NCBI GenBank assembly: GCA_031279155.1
Contig: JAITJB010000221.1
Location: forward strand, 1-34,379
Source of the DNA: Deltaproteobacteria bacterium
Lineage (GTDB): Bacteria > Desulfobacterota > Desulfarculia > Adiutricales > Adiutricaceae
Reading direction: 5' to 3'
DNA: 34,379 bases
The notes under the pieces were generated by a model. That model was not told the DNA's origin. It searched no databases and was given only the letters and a program-made list of their open reading frames with translations. Both the position numbers and the translations under genes were made by a program. Below are positions 8,037-15,440 of this stretch, in pieces (the stretch's first letter is position 1; every line of letters starts with the position of its first letter).

Positions 8037-8118
8037 TTTTTTGGGCCAAGAGCCAAGGGCATTATCTGGACTTTTTTCGGCTAAATTCAGCCATTTTTCG
8101 TTGAAGGCAGGTTTTTTG

Positions 8119-8472
8119 ATGACCATCACCAAGGAATCCATTATCAGGCAAATCGTCGACAAAACGGATTACAACCGGTACGAATCAAAACAATTTATGG
8201 AGATATTGCTAGACATTATCTTCAAAAAGCTCAGCGCCGGCGAAGACGTTCTCATCTCTGGCTTTGGTAAGTTCAAAGTTTTGAAAAAAAACGCTCGCTT
8301 AGGCCGCAATCCCCACACCATGGAAGAGATCAAACTCCAAGCCAGAAGAGTTGTGACCTTTAAGGCCTCTGAGAACCTTAAGCGCAAGACTAACTTCCCG
8401 GAAGAATACCTCCGCCAGGCGGCTATCAGGGATGCTATCATCTTAAACGCTCAAAACACCAAACGCCCCTGA
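8119..8472 (+). CDS. ihfA: Integration host factor alpha-like DNA-bending protein
   Basis: A 117-residue member of the HU/IHF family, which binds the minor groove and bends DNA in the nucleoid. The arm tip carries GRNPHT (62-67) with the intercalating proline. The block ARRVVTFKASENLKRK (75-90) matches IHF-alpha better than HU. I start at the ATG at 8119, with AGGCAGG about 7 nt upstream, because MTITKESIIRQ is the normal family N-terminus; a longer frame from 8041 adds 26 unrelated residues. After the IHF fold there is an extra tail of about 25 residues (FPEEYLRQAAIRDAIILNAQ) not found in standard IHF. A second IHF-family gene faces it from the opposite strand 307 nt away. The subunit assignment is by motif only. 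Confidence 0.85.
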   Translation: MTITKESIIRQIVDKTDYNRYESKQFMEILLDIIFKKLSAGEDVLISGFGKFKVLKKNARLGRNPHTMEEIKLQARRVVTFKASENLKRKTNFPEEYLRQAAIRDAIILNAQNTKRP

Positions 8473-8779
8473 TGTAGCCCTAAGTTAGATCGCACTCAGC
8501 CAGCTGGTAAGCCTCTTTTTCCCCTTTTTTATCTTTAACGATCGTTCATAATCCCAGCCAAGACGCCATCAACCCTAAAAAACATTAACCTTATAAGCGG
8601 CAATTTGATTAGGAGTTCTTGGGGCTGAGCTATCTCATAAATAGTTCCGATCGCTCGTAAACCTAGGCAAAAACAAAAACCCTGATGATGACCTTTAATC
8701 GGTCCCTCACCAGGGTAAAAATACAAATTATTTTTTGTTCCCGCTATCTTAGCTTAGCCAAGTAGGTCCTAGCTAGGGA
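8473..8779. other. Convergent gap between the two IHF-family genes
   Basis: These 307 bases contain a terminator for the minus-strand gene (8667-8716). There is a pyrimidine-rich run at about 8512-8531 and a small palindrome (CCAGCTGG) after the plus-strand gene, but no clear terminator for it. The 63-codon complement frame at 8535-8726 is not supported. Confidence 0.6.
8667..8716 (-). terminator. Intrinsic terminator after the ihfB-like gene
   Basis: On the complement ACCCTG and CAGGGT form the outer stem, with an inner GACC/GGTC pairing, followed by TTTTGTTTTTG. It lies about 65 nt beyond the stop codon. Confidence 0.7.
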
Positions 8780-9088
8780 TCACTTCTTGCTGCGCGGGGC
8801 TTTGGGTTCCTTGCCGTTAGCCACCAGGGCTTTGAGTTCCCGTCCGACCCTAAAGAAGGGCATGCGCTTGGGTGGAACGTAGATGGCCATGCCAGTCTTG
8901 GGATTGCGACCAGTATAGCCGCGATATTCCCTGACTTTAAAGGAACCGAGTCCGCGTATCTCCGTGCGCTCGCCATTGACCAAACCATCTTCAATGGTCT
9001 CAAAAAAAGCTGTGATAACCTTCTCAGCGTGACTGTGCGGAATACTGGCTGCCTCTGAAAGGGCCATTACCAGTTGGGATTTGTGCAT
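8780..9088 (-). CDS. ihfB: Integration host factor beta-like DNA-bending protein
   Basis: A 102-residue HU/IHF-family protein. RTEIRGLGSF (41-50), YTGRNPKTG (58-66) with the intercalating proline, and the final FRVGRELKALV are the usual IHF-beta blocks. It could form a heterodimer with the alpha-like protein encoded opposite. The C-terminal dozen residues (GKEPKAPRSKK) are basic and extend slightly past the fold. The ATG start has a strong GGGAGGT ribosome binding site. A promoter of its own lies at 9286-9258, giving a leader of about 160 nt. Several HU/IHF paralogues are common in this group, so the exact partner needs a genome-wide view. Confidence 0.87.
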   Translation of the reverse strand: MHKSQLVMALSEAASIPHSHAEKVITAFFETIEDGLVNGERTEIRGLGSFKVREYRGYTGRNPKTGMAIYVPPKRMPFFRVGRELKALVANGKEPKAPRSKK

Positions 9089-9462
9089 TTTTTACCTCCC
9101 CTCGGGCTAAGCCCGCAGAAACTAAGCACAAATGAGCCAAGAAAATATTGCTTTGAAAAAACCAGCCAATAGAGCTCTTTACCGGTCAAGCCCTACTGCC
9201 TCACCGATTTTGCTTTTTTTTCTAGAAGACTAAAGAAAAACTTCTTGACTCCCCCCTATTTTAATGCGAACGTTTCAAAATTACAAGATATTTTCCGCTG
9301 GCCGGTCCTGGTAGTTCCCTGTACAGACCACTTATCTGTGGTTTCTATGGCTTGTCTAGGGTTTTATATGGTCACTGATAGAAGCTAAATATTTAATTTT
9401 TAATCATTAAAATTTTGATTATTTTCTGAAATCTACTGAAACATATTTAGGCTAGGGAAAAT
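9089..9462. other. Non-coding region between slt stop and ihfB-like start
   Basis: These 374 bases contain the ihfB-like promoter (9258-9286) and its leader. A weak AT-rich inverted repeat near 9390-9420 lies just past the slt stop and could slow polymerase, but it is not a convincing terminator. Confidence 0.55.
9258..9286 (-). promoter_or_regulatory. Sigma-70-like promoter for the ihfB-like gene
   Basis: On the complement TTGTAA (9286-9281), a 17-nt spacer and TAAAAT (9263-9258). The spacer contains GAAACGTTCGC with a central AACGTT palindrome. The -35 hexamer and spacer length match the ihfA-like promoter. Confidence 0.6.
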
Positions 9463-11499
9463 TCAAAAATCTGGGGGCTCTGAGAGCGGCAGTCCCACCG
9501 GGGCCGTCAGATCGTGGTAATTATAGCGGCCCAGATAAGCCGATTCGTAAATGGCCTGGCTCTCTAAAACTCTTTTGACGTATATGGAGCTCTCCGAGAA
9601 GGGTAGGCTCTCGATAAAGAGATCTAAGGGCCTCTGGGGCACGGCCTTCATATAGGCGTTTATGTTAAAGGGCCCGCCATTATAGGCGGCTAGGGCTAGA
9701 GGGAGGCGCCCAAAAACCCGGATTAACTCGCTTAAATAAGCCGTACCATAGCGGATGTTGAGATCGGGATCGAAGAGATCTTCTTCTCGTAGTTCTCTGT
9801 CGCCCTCCAAAATAGCTAACCGCGCCGCCGTGCTGGGCAGTATCTGCATTAAACCCCGGGCGTTGGAAGTAGAAACGGCTACTTTTTCAAAGGCGCTTTC
9901 GGTACGGATAACGGAGAGAACGAGCTGCGGACTTAAGCCGTGGCGCCGCCAGGCGCCTAAAACGGCCCTGGCAAAAACCATGGGGTGGTTCCAGCGCCGG
10001 CTTTGGCTATCAGTTTTCAGGCGGTTAAGTAACTTAACGGCCAAAGAGTATTCACCGCTAGTTGCGGCAAGCAGAATATACCTCTTGGCCGCTAAATCGG
10101 AGGGCAATGTTTTAAGCGGAAGTATCGTTTCCGTAGCCGCCAAAAGCTCATCTAAGGCCGCCAAATAATCGCCAGAATCTAGATAATAGTCGATAGCCGC
10201 CTTTGATTCCTCGCGCGAGCCCTCTATTGAGGGATCAATTGGTTTTGGTGTTGCGATCTGATAGATATCTGGCCAGGGCAGGCTTAAGCGGTCAGAGAGC
10301 CACATGTAATAGCCTAGGCTATCGCCGTCTCCCCACATATCGCCGGCCGGGCCTTTAAGTAAGGCGGCCAAGGGAACAGATAGGGCTATTTTTTTGTATT
10401 GACCCAAAAGTGTTGCCAAACGGCCTTCGGCCAATAGCCGGTAATAACCCAAATGACTGGCCGCTACCCTTCGGTAAAAATTTATGGCTTCCTTTTTTTG
10501 CCCCAACATCTCGTGGGCCCGGGCCTGATAATAAAGGCTGGCCGCGATTTTCCCGCCCGAACGAACAGTCTCTTTTTTAAAGTAATTTATGGCTTTTTGA
10601 GGGTCCCCTGCCAATAGGGAGGCTAAGCCTAGCGAATAAGCGTTATCGGCTAGCCTTTTGGCTAGATCTTTTCTTGATTTTAGTAAGTCTTCGGCCTCGT
10701 CAATCAGCCCGCCCTTAACTAAGATGTCAAAGCATCTTTCAAGCTCTCTTAATTGAGCATTACCTTTAAGCTTACTTGCTACTTTGGTGCGGGCGCTATA
10801 AGCCGCCTCAAATTTACCCTGCCTTAAATTTAGAGTTGATAACCACCTAAGGGAAGTTGTGTCAGTGCGTTTTTGCCAAAAAGCGTAGGCCGCCTCAAAG
10901 TCCCCGACCCTTAAGGCTAAGACGGCCCCAAAGGCCTTGAGCTCGTTTTGAAGTTCCTTAGGAAGATTTTCTTGGGCTAAAACTTGAGATAGAAGAGCTC
11001 TGGCCTCGTTATTTCGCCATTCTAGACCTAAAGCGCGAATGAGCTTAGCTTTAGCCCCAAAGTCCCCTTTCTCTGACAGGCGGCCCAAGATGACCCGGTA
11101 GCCGTTTAAGGCCCTGACCCAATGGCGATCGCGGGCAGGGCCGTTAATGATCCGGTAATATATGTCTAAGGCTTCTAGGGGATCGCGGCCGGCGACCAAG
11201 CCGGCTTCCAGGGAGGCTAAGCCGGGCCAATCTCTTAGTTCGCCGCTTTGACGGCGTATGAAGGCTAAGGCTTCGGTAAATCTCTCTTCGATAATAAAAC
11301 CCACGGCTCTAGCCCGCGCCTGAGCCCGGCGAGAGTGGAGGGTGGGGTTTTTCATGGGGATAGCTTCAATATTGGGAGGCGGGAGGGTCTTTTGGGGGGC
11401 TGACTCAAAAAAAGACAATCTAGGTGGACCGGCGGGCTCAATTGCCGATATGCTGTTTAAGCCCGCCATCATGCTAAAGGCTAGTAGCCAAGCTAACAT
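9463..11499 (-). CDS. slt: Soluble lytic murein transglycosylase (Slt70-type)
   Basis: A 678-residue periplasmic enzyme that cleaves the MurNAc-GlcNAc bond of peptidoglycan with anhydro-ring formation. The N-terminus (MLAWLLAFSMMAGLNSISA) is a signal peptide with an SISA cleavage site, but it lacks the usual positive charge. The middle, about 50-480, is a long array of helical hairpins as in the Slt70 superhelical ring. The C-terminal SLT domain shows RTESAFEK with the catalytic glutamate at 534, then ARGLMQILPSTA and LALAAYNGG. It starts 24 nt after the serA stop on the same strand and so probably rides the serC-serA transcript, an unusual companion for serine genes. The ATG at 11499 is the first usable start; a GAGGG lies 13 nt upstream, which is somewhat far. 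Confidence 0.93.
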   Translation of the reverse strand: MLAWLLAFSMMAGLNSISAIEPAGPPRLSFFESAPQKTLPPPNIEAIPMKNPTLHSRRAQARARAVGFIIEERFTEALAFIRRQSGELRDWPGLASLEAGLVAGRDPLEALDIYYRIINGPARDRHWVRALNGYRVILGRLSEKGDFGAKAKLIRALGLEWRNNEARALLSQVLAQENLPKELQNELKAFGAVLALRVGDFEAAYAFWQKRTDTTSLRWLSTLNLRQGKFEAAYSARTKVASKLKGNAQLRELERCFDILVKGGLIDEAEDLLKSRKDLAKRLADNAYSLGLASLLAGDPQKAINYFKKETVRSGGKIAASLYYQARAHEMLGQKKEAINFYRRVAASHLGYYRLLAEGRLATLLGQYKKIALSVPLAALLKGPAGDMWGDGDSLGYYMWLSDRLSLPWPDIYQIATPKPIDPSIEGSREESKAAIDYYLDSGDYLAALDELLAATETILPLKTLPSDLAAKRYILLAATSGEYSLAVKLLNRLKTDSQSRRWNHPMVFARAVLGAWRRHGLSPQLVLSVIRTESAFEKVAVSTSNARGLMQILPSTAARLAILEGDRELREEDLFDPDLNIRYGTAYLSELIRVFGRLPLALAAYNGGPFNINAYMKAVPQRPLDLFIESLPFSESSIYVKRVLESQAIYESAYLGRYNYHDLTAPVGLPLSEPPDF

Positions 11500-11523
11500 A
11501 GCTCTATTAATACCCTCAATACT

Positions 11524-12459
11524 TCAAGGTAGCTTGCCTAGGGTAAGATAATCCACAATGATCTCAGCTACCCTGACGGCCACGCCCAGTTGGGCCTCAT
11601 AAGTTGAAGCTCCGAGGTGGGGGGTAGCGGCGAAGTTATCGAGCGACAATAGTGGCGACCAACCCGGCGGTTCCTGGACGAAGACGTCGCTGGCCGCCCC
11701 GGCTAACTTACCCTCTTTTAAAGCGCTGTAAAGAGCCTCTTCATCAATTAAGCCGCCTCGGGCGCAATTTATGAGATAGGCTGAATCTTTCATCTTAGCT
11801 AAGACGCTTTTATCGATCATGTTGGTCGTCTCTGGCGTCTTAGGTAGGTGGAGGGAGATAAAATCCGATTTAGTAAAGAGTTCTTCGAGGGTTACGGGTT
11901 CTGCGCCAGCGCTTTTTATGGCGTCTTGGGTTAAATAAGGATCGTAGGCTAAAACGCTTAACCCCAAACCCTTTGATTTATTGGCCACCAAGCGGCCAAC
12001 GGCCCCTAAACCAACTAAGCCAATGGTTTTACCTAAAACTTCCGTTCCCGTAAGGCCTTTTTTCTCCCAGCGTCCAGCCTTAATCGAGCTCATGGCCGGC
12101 GAAAGTTTGCGTGATAATATTATCAAGTAAGCAATGACCAATTCGGCCACAGCGTTGGCGTTTAAGCCAGGGGTGTTAACGACCTTAATACCGCTGGCTA
12201 AAGCTGCGGCTAAATCGATGTTATCGAGTCCGGCCCCGGCCCGGCCAACGATCTTAAGTTGACCTTCGGCGCCTTTGGCTAGGATTTCTTTGGTGACGGT
12301 GGTCGCGCTCCGGACAATTAAAGCCTGATAATCTCCGATAATGGCTTCCAGCTCTTTAGAAGGGAGGCCATTTTTTTGGTCAACGGTAAAACCGGCTTTT
12401 GCCAAGATGTCCGGGCAAACCGACTCAATTTTATCGCTGATAAGTACCTTAATTGTCAT
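11524..12459 (-). CDS. serA: D-3-phosphoglycerate dehydrogenase, short form
   Basis: Catalyses the NAD-dependent oxidation of 3-phosphoglycerate to 3-phosphohydroxypyruvate, the first step of serine synthesis. The Rossmann motif is GLVGLGAVG (147-155). The catalytic triad of the D-2-hydroxyacid dehydrogenase family is Arg234 (NCARGG), Glu263 and His281 (PHLGAST). The protein has only 311 residues and ends right after the last helix of the substrate domain (VAEIIVDYL), so it lacks the ASB and ACT regulatory domains of the 520-residue form. Allosteric inhibition by serine through an ACT domain is therefore not expected. It follows serC by 40 nt and precedes slt by 24 nt. Another D-2-hydroxyacid dehydrogenase specificity is possible, but the serC neighbour argues for SerA. 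Confidence 0.9.
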   Translation of the reverse strand: MTIKVLISDKIESVCPDILAKAGFTVDQKNGLPSKELEAIIGDYQALIVRSATTVTKEILAKGAEGQLKIVGRAGAGLDNIDLAAALASGIKVVNTPGLNANAVAELVIAYLIILSRKLSPAMSSIKAGRWEKKGLTGTEVLGKTIGLVGLGAVGRLVANKSKGLGLSVLAYDPYLTQDAIKSAGAEPVTLEELFTKSDFISLHLPKTPETTNMIDKSVLAKMKDSAYLINCARGGLIDEEALYSALKEGKLAGAASDVFVQEPPGWSPLLSLDNFAATPHLGASTYEAQLGVAVRVAEIIVDYLTLGKLP

Positions 12460-12499
12460 AATAAGCTCCAGGATATATTATATTTTAATAAGCGCATAA

Positions 12500-13582
12500 T
12501 TAGCCGCGCCTCCTCTGAAATTCAGCCATAAAACCGGTCAAGGCCTTGACAGCGTTTAAATCTAAAGCATTATAAAGCGAGGCCCTTAAGCCGCCGACGC
12601 TTCTGTGCCCGCCCAAACCTACTAAGCCTTCCTTTTTGGCTTCCTCTTGGAAAGGCTTATCTAGTGAAGCATCTATTAGGCGAAAGGTCACGTTCATGAT
12701 CGAGCGGCTGGTTTCCTTAGCCGTTCCCTTATAAAAACCACCGCTAGAATCAATAGCCGCATAAAGAGTTTTAGCTTTTTCGCGGTTTAAGGCATCCATG
12801 GCTTTTAAGCCGCCAATGGTCTTTTTTAGCCAGCGAAAAACTAAGCCGGCTACGTAGATGGCAAAAACCGGCGGCGTATTGTACATGCTATCATTATCAA
12901 TATAAGTTCGGTAGTCCAGCATGTGGGGGAGACCCTTTTTGCCGCTAAGAGCAAAATCCCGCCTAATAATGGCGATAGTTAGCCCCGCCGGGGCCACGTT
13001 CTTTTGGGCCCCGGCAAAGATGAGCCCAAAATTAGTCAGATCCAAGGGGCGCGATAAAAATTCTGAAGACACGTCGGCAATAAGTGGCGCCGGGACGCTA
13101 GAGGGAAAATTTGGCCACTGCGTTCCCCGGACCGTGTTATTGGAAGTTAAGTAAATATAATTGGGCTTTGAAGAAAAATCAAAGGTTCCGGGAATATAGG
13201 TAAAGTCATCATTTTTGCTGCTGGCCGCAATTTTGGCGCCTGCCCCGCAGATCAAGGCCTCTTGATAAGCTTTGGTCGACCAAAGTCCCGTATCGATATA
13301 GTCGCATGAGGCCCCATCGGGAGCAAAATTTAAAGGGGCCATGGCGAACTGTAAACTAGCTCCGCCTTGACAGAAGGCCACCGCCCAATCGTCGTTTAAA
13401 CCCAAGAGATCTTTTAAGAGAACTTGGGCGTCATCGGCCATCTTGACCACTTCTTTGGCCCGGTGGCTGTTTTCCACGATGGACATCCCTGTGTTTTGCC
13501 AATCGAGGAATTCTTCTTGAACCTCCTGGAGAACCGGAAGGGGTAAGGCGGCAGGACCGCCGTTAAAATTGTAAACACGCAT
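12500..13582 (-). CDS. serC: Phosphoserine aminotransferase
   Basis: A PLP enzyme that converts 3-phosphohydroxypyruvate and glutamate into phosphoserine and 2-oxoglutarate, the second step of serine synthesis; it can also serve vitamin B6 synthesis in some bacteria. At 360 residues it matches the family length. It begins with the typical YNFNGGPAALP and has the GGASLQF phosphate-binding loop (73-79) and the PLP lysine at 194 (FAGAQKNVAPAG). The C-terminal GLGGHRSVGGLRASLYNA block is also conserved. It is the first gene of serC-serA-slt, with a promoter at 13738-13710 and a leader of about 120 nt containing two short GC hairpins. No phosphoserine phosphatase gene (serB) is nearby. Confidence 0.96.
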   Translation of the reverse strand: MRVYNFNGGPAALPLPVLQEVQEEFLDWQNTGMSIVENSHRAKEVVKMADDAQVLLKDLLGLNDDWAVAFCQGGASLQFAMAPLNFAPDGASCDYIDTGLWSTKAYQEALICGAGAKIAASSKNDDFTYIPGTFDFSSKPNYIYLTSNNTVRGTQWPNFPSSVPAPLIADVSSEFLSRPLDLTNFGLIFAGAQKNVAPAGLTIAIIRRDFALSGKKGLPHMLDYRTYIDNDSMYNTPPVFAIYVAGLVFRWLKKTIGGLKAMDALNREKAKTLYAAIDSSGGFYKGTAKETSRSIMNVTFRLIDASLDKPFQEEAKKEGLVGLGGHRSVGGLRASLYNALDLNAVKALTGFMAEFQRRRG

Positions 13583-13663
13583 GGTGATTAGACTTTCCCA
13601 AAAATAAGTAATTTATGCCCGGACGCGGGCGACAGGCAAGAGGCCGGCTGGGCCATTGATCAG

Positions 13664-13689
13664 AGACCCGGAGAGGAATTTTGGTCTCC
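13664..13689. other. Hairpin in the serC leader
   Basis: GAGACC (13664-13669) pairs with GGTCTC (13684-13689) around a 14-nt loop, inside the predicted serC leader. A second small GC hairpin (GCCCG/CGGGC-like) lies near 13617-13630. No terminator T-run follows either, and no known riboswitch consensus was recognised. Confidence 0.4.
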
Positions 13690-13709
13690 GAAACCGCCAA
13701 AGGCTTTTT

Positions 13710-13738
13710 ATATTAAGTTTTTTTTACCTCTCAGTCAA
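13710..13738 (-). promoter_or_regulatory. Sigma-70-like promoter for serC-serA-slt
   Basis: On the complement TTGACT (13738-13733), a 17-nt spacer and TAATAT (13715-13710). The -35 box overlaps the stop codon of the upstream carboxylesterase gene, so the serine genes can be started independently of the xerC-to-esterase transcript. Confidence 0.65.
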
Positions 13739-15416
13739 TAAAAATTAAGTCAGAAACAAAATCCAAATCAAGGCTTTCGGTAAGAGGACCCTCACAAACC
13801 TCCTGGCCAAACCTCATAACTTTAGGATCGCTTGGATCGTATTTGGGCCACAGGGCTTGGCAAGTAGGCTCGCTTGCAATTTGGCTAGCAATTTGATTTG
13901 ACGTCCTTAAACCCTCATTGGGACTACCGGTTTTTATAAAATTGACCCAGCGGCTTTGGATTTCTTCCTTAAGTTTTTGACCGCTTGGGCCTAAGGGCGC
14001 AAGTCTTTCTTGTATGCCAAAAACAAAGGGTAGTTCTGAGGTATGATAGGCCCCTATTGCGGCCTCTTGAGCCTCCTTCCCAACGTATTCAAACCTATAA
14101 AAATAGACGTCAGCGTGATCTGAGTGGAGATCGGCGAAACGCTTCATCCCAGCGCTAAAAAAACTCGTCTTAACGCTTAAGCGGGCCCGGTCGATAATCG
14201 TAAATTCTTCGGTCACCGGAAAACGCCGCCAAAATTCTTCGGCCCCTTTGGGCCCAAAGGTGGTGGCCACCATATTATAGATAGGATCTTCCTCTGTTTG
14301 GCTATCAATAAAAATCGACCCTTCATCTTGGTTAAAACCCAATAGTAACTTAACTTTATTGTGTTGACCTGCTTTCATGACCTTTTGAATGTCAAAAGGT
14401 ATGACCTTTCCATCGATAACCGGGAAGAGCGAAAAAGCGGCGGGCCTGGCTAGTTCAGGGTTAAAGGGGGATATCCTGGAAAAAATCTTAGGATCTAGCG
14501 CACGTGCGGCCTTTATTCCCCAGGCGTCGTCAGTAAGCCTTAGGGAGGCTAAAAGAAGCTTCGCTTGATCTTGGGCTAAAATTAGATCCCCAAAACTTGG
14601 GGGGTTAGCCTTTAAAGTAAAGACCGAGCCGCTCTCCATAATGGCCCCGCGAAAAAGGCCGCTAGAGAGCGGGCTGGTTATCAGAGCCGATACGCTAATG
14701 GCCCCCGCGCTCTCCCCGCCGATAGTAACCTTTTCGGGGTCGCCGCCAAAGGCGCTGATGTTATCGCGGACCCATTTTAGAGCCTTAATCTGATCTAATA
14801 GCCCCCAATTGCCAGTTGTGCCGTAGAGATCTTTTAGGTGCTTACTTGCCAAAAAACCAGAGGCGGCCAGCCGGTAATTTAATGTCACCACCACCAGGCC
14901 TTCTTTAGCTAACGAGCTTCCATCGTATAAGTCTTGGCTGCCAGATCCGATACCAAAACCCCCGCCGTGGATAAAAACGTAAACGGCTAGGTTATCCCCG
15001 CTCTTGGTGCCTTCGGGCAGGTAGATATTTAAGTTTAAGCAGTCTTCTGAAACGATAGAGTCCGTCTTAAGGCCGAAAAAGCTAGTGTCGCTCAGTTCTT
15101 GATAGCAGGCCGGACCAAATTTGAAGGCTTTAAAGGGTTCCGTCCAGGGTTCAAGATCGGCTGGCGGGGCAAAGCGCAGATCGCCCAAAGCTCCCTTGGC
15201 GTAGGGTATGCCCTTAAAAGAAATGACTTTATCGGCCAAAAGGCCGATTACCGGCCCGGCTGGCGGCTGAAAATTTACCTCTTTTTGATTATCTGCGCGA
15301 GCGGCCGGCGTAAAAACCATAAAAAAAACGACTGCGGCGGCCAAAACCATAACACCCAAAAAGCTATAGCCCATAGAACTAAAGCCCATGGAATACTCGA
15401 AGGCAGAATTGTCCAT
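13731..15416 (-). CDS. Secreted type-B carboxylesterase/lipase
   Basis: A 561-residue alpha/beta hydrolase of the type-B carboxylesterase (acetylcholinesterase-like) family that hydrolyses carboxyl esters; the natural substrate is unknown. The catalytic serine is in GGESAGA (Ser236), the oxyanion loop is HGGGF (150-154), the acid is Glu365 (FNQDEGS) and the histidine is His458 (AYHTSELPFVFG). The N-terminus has a long hydrophobic segment (FLGVMVLAAAVVFFMVF) and ends in ARADN, which fits an export signal cut after ARA. The ATG has AGGTGG just upstream and lies 24 nt after the DHH-CBS-PAP stop, so it is probably the last gene of that operon. Functional linkage to the tRNA enzyme is not evident. 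Confidence 0.92.
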   Translation of the reverse strand: MDNSAFEYSMGFSSMGYSFLGVMVLAAAVVFFMVFTPAARADNQKEVNFQPPAGPVIGLLADKVISFKGIPYAKGALGDLRFAPPADLEPWTEPFKAFKFGPACYQELSDTSFFGLKTDSIVSEDCLNLNIYLPEGTKSGDNLAVYVFIHGGGFGIGSGSQDLYDGSSLAKEGLVVVTLNYRLAASGFLASKHLKDLYGTTGNWGLLDQIKALKWVRDNISAFGGDPEKVTIGGESAGAISVSALITSPLSSGLFRGAIMESGSVFTLKANPPSFGDLILAQDQAKLLLASLRLTDDAWGIKAARALDPKIFSRISPFNPELARPAAFSLFPVIDGKVIPFDIQKVMKAGQHNKVKLLLGFNQDEGSIFIDSQTEEDPIYNMVATTFGPKGAEEFWRRFPVTEEFTIIDRARLSVKTSFFSAGMKRFADLHSDHADVYFYRFEYVGKEAQEAAIGAYHTSELPFVFGIQERLAPLGPSGQKLKEEIQSRWVNFIKTGSPNEGLRTSNQIASQIASEPTCQALWPKYDPSDPKVMRFGQEVCEGPLTESLDLDFVSDLIFID

Positions 15417-15440
15417 CTAACCACCTCTATCTAATTTTTT

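Larger units (their letters stand above)
7467..8118. other. Non-coding region between the TPR gene and ihfA-like gene
   Basis: These 652 bases contain the TPR terminator (7473-7507), a featureless stretch to about 7770, a promoter (7776-7804) and the 9-bp tandem repeat (7845-8036), which lies in the leader of the ihfA-like gene. The 65-codon frame at 7812-8009 is only a translation of the repeat (CLACLACLACLECLERL) and is not called. Confidence 0.8.
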
